Shown piece after piece: positions 11,608 to 12,255 of a DNA stretch of 12,255 nucleotides. The notes under the pieces were generated by a model that saw only the letters and a list, made by a program, of their open reading frames with translations, did no database searches and was not told the origin of the DNA. Where the stretch lies: NCBI GenBank assembly GCA_045660225.1, contig JAZRDK010000069.1, positions 1 to 12,255 of the forward strand, read 5' to 3'. Source of the DNA: Scatosoma sp045660225 (GTDB lineage: Bacteria; Bacillota; Clostridia; Christensenellales; Borkfalkiaceae). Every line of letters starts with the position of its first letter. Positions within the stretch are counted from its first letter, which is position 1. Position numbers and translations under genes: made by a program.

Positions 11608-12255
11608 ATGGCTAAAAAGTATTGCTATCTCTTTACCGAAGGCAACGCAAAGATGCGTAATATCCTTGGCGGTAAGGGCGCAAACCTTGCGGAAATGACC
11701 AACATCGGTCTTCCCGTACCTCAGGGCTTCACGATTTCGACGGAAGCCTGCACCCAATATTATGAAGACGGCAAACAAATCAACCCCGATATTCAGGCGG
11801 AAATTATGCAGTACATCGAAAAGATGGAAGAAATTTGCGGTATGAAATTCGGCGACAAAGAAAACCCCCTTTTGGTATCCGTTCGTTCGGGCGCACGCGC
11901 GTCGATGCCCGGTATGATGGACACGATTTTGAACCTTGGTCTTAACGAAGAAGTTGTCAACACCTTGGCTACGAAATCGGGCAACCCCCGTTGGGCTTGG
12001 GACTGCTACCGTCGTTTCATTCAGATGTTCTCTGACGTTGTAATGGAAGTTGGTAAGAAGTATTTTGAAAAGCTCATTGATGAAATGAAAGAAAAGAAAG
12101 GCGTTACGCAAGACGTTGATCTTGACGCTAACGACCTTAGAGACCTTGCTAACCAATTCAAGGCTGAATATAAGAATCAGCTCGGCAAGGATTTCCCTTC
12201 CGATCCCAAAGAACAGCTCTTTGAAGCTGTGAAGGCTGTATTCCGTTCTTGGGAC
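11608..12255 (+). CDS. ppdK: Pyruvate,phosphate dikinase, N-terminal part (runs off the window)
   Basis: The first 216 codons of pyruvate,phosphate dikinase, which interconverts pyruvate, ATP and phosphate with PEP, AMP and pyrophosphate. It is central to PEP/pyruvate flux in many anaerobic Clostridia. The visible part is the ATP-grasp nucleotide-binding domain. Conserved segments are GNAKMRNILGGKGANLAEM (12-30, with Lys23 as the expected ATP-site Lys), PQGFTISTEAC (38-48), LLVSVRSGARASMPGMMDT (88-106, with Arg93) and RRFIQMFSDVVMEV. They closely resemble the Clostridium symbiosum enzyme as I remember it. GGAGG (11592-11596) precedes the ATG by 11 nt. The full protein is usually about 870-880 aa, so about three quarters is outside. 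Codon use shifts from mixed Ala codons to GCT only from about 11967 onward. Confidence 0.97.
   Translation, partial: MAKKYCYLFTEGNAKMRNILGGKGANLAEMTNIGLPVPQGFTISTEACTQYYEDGKQINPDIQAEIMQYIEKMEEICGMKFGDKENPLLVSVRSGARASMPGMMDTILNLGLNEEVVNTLATKSGNPRWAWDCYRRFIQMFSDVVMEVGKKYFEKLIDEMKEKKGVTQDVDLDANDLRDLANQFKAEYKNQLGKDFPSDPKEQLFEAVKAVFRSWD

Noticed and set aside
11491..12156. Minus-strand open frame of 221 codons
   Set aside because: It is antisense to ppdK, whose identity is certain. There is no ribosome-binding site and no recognisable domain.

Overview
The window looks like chromosomal DNA of a low-to-moderate GC Bacillota (Firmicutes), most likely an anaerobic member of the Clostridia. Three things support this. 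The block yqfC-yqfD-phoH-pgpH(yqfF)-ybeY-era-yqzL-recO follows the Bacillus/Clostridium order. yqfC and yqfD belong to sporulation-associated families. The last gene is a pyruvate,phosphate dikinase whose N-terminus closely resembles the clostridial enzyme as I remember it. All supported genes lie on the + strand. A narrower taxonomic placement cannot be made from sequence reading alone.

Layout. Positions 1-65 hold the last codons of an upstream gene and a strong intrinsic terminator. A sigma-A-type promoter with an extended -10 then drives two overlapping ABC exporter genes (135-3643). Their ATP-site residues are complementary, as expected of a heterodimer with one degenerate and one consensus catalytic site. 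The first of the pair appears to be leaderless. Next comes the yqfC-yqfD pair (3692-4875), preceded by a candidate sigma-E promoter. A second sigma-A-like promoter lies inside yqfD and could drive the housekeeping genes downstream. These are phoH-like (TTG start), pgpH (a c-di-AMP phosphodiesterase that lacks the usual extracellular domain), ybeY and era. A 250-bp intergenic region carries a degenerate 67-68 bp tandem repeat. It is followed by the tiny gene yqzL, then recO, then an Mrr-like endonuclease with a long Lys/Glu/Pro-rich linker (9943-11337). A strong terminator closes this run at 11351-11385.

The final segment is the AT-rich, dyad-rich promoter of ppdK, a leader with a terminator-like hairpin, and the first 216 codons of ppdK, which runs off the window.

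How the genes fit together. The central block combines RNA quality control and ribosome maturation (PhoH-like, YbeY, Era), c-di-AMP turnover (PgpH), recombinational repair (RecO) and a sporulation pair (YqfC, YqfD). The dgkA and cdd genes that sit between ybeY and era in Bacillus subtilis are missing here. The Mrr-like protein is the least conventional gene. It may be a restriction or DNA-processing nuclease attached to the end of the recO operon. I do not see a clear multi-gene undescribed system. The best leads are the Mrr-like architecture, the reduced PgpH, the nested promoters around yqfCD, the near-leaderless ABC start, and the structured ppdK leader.
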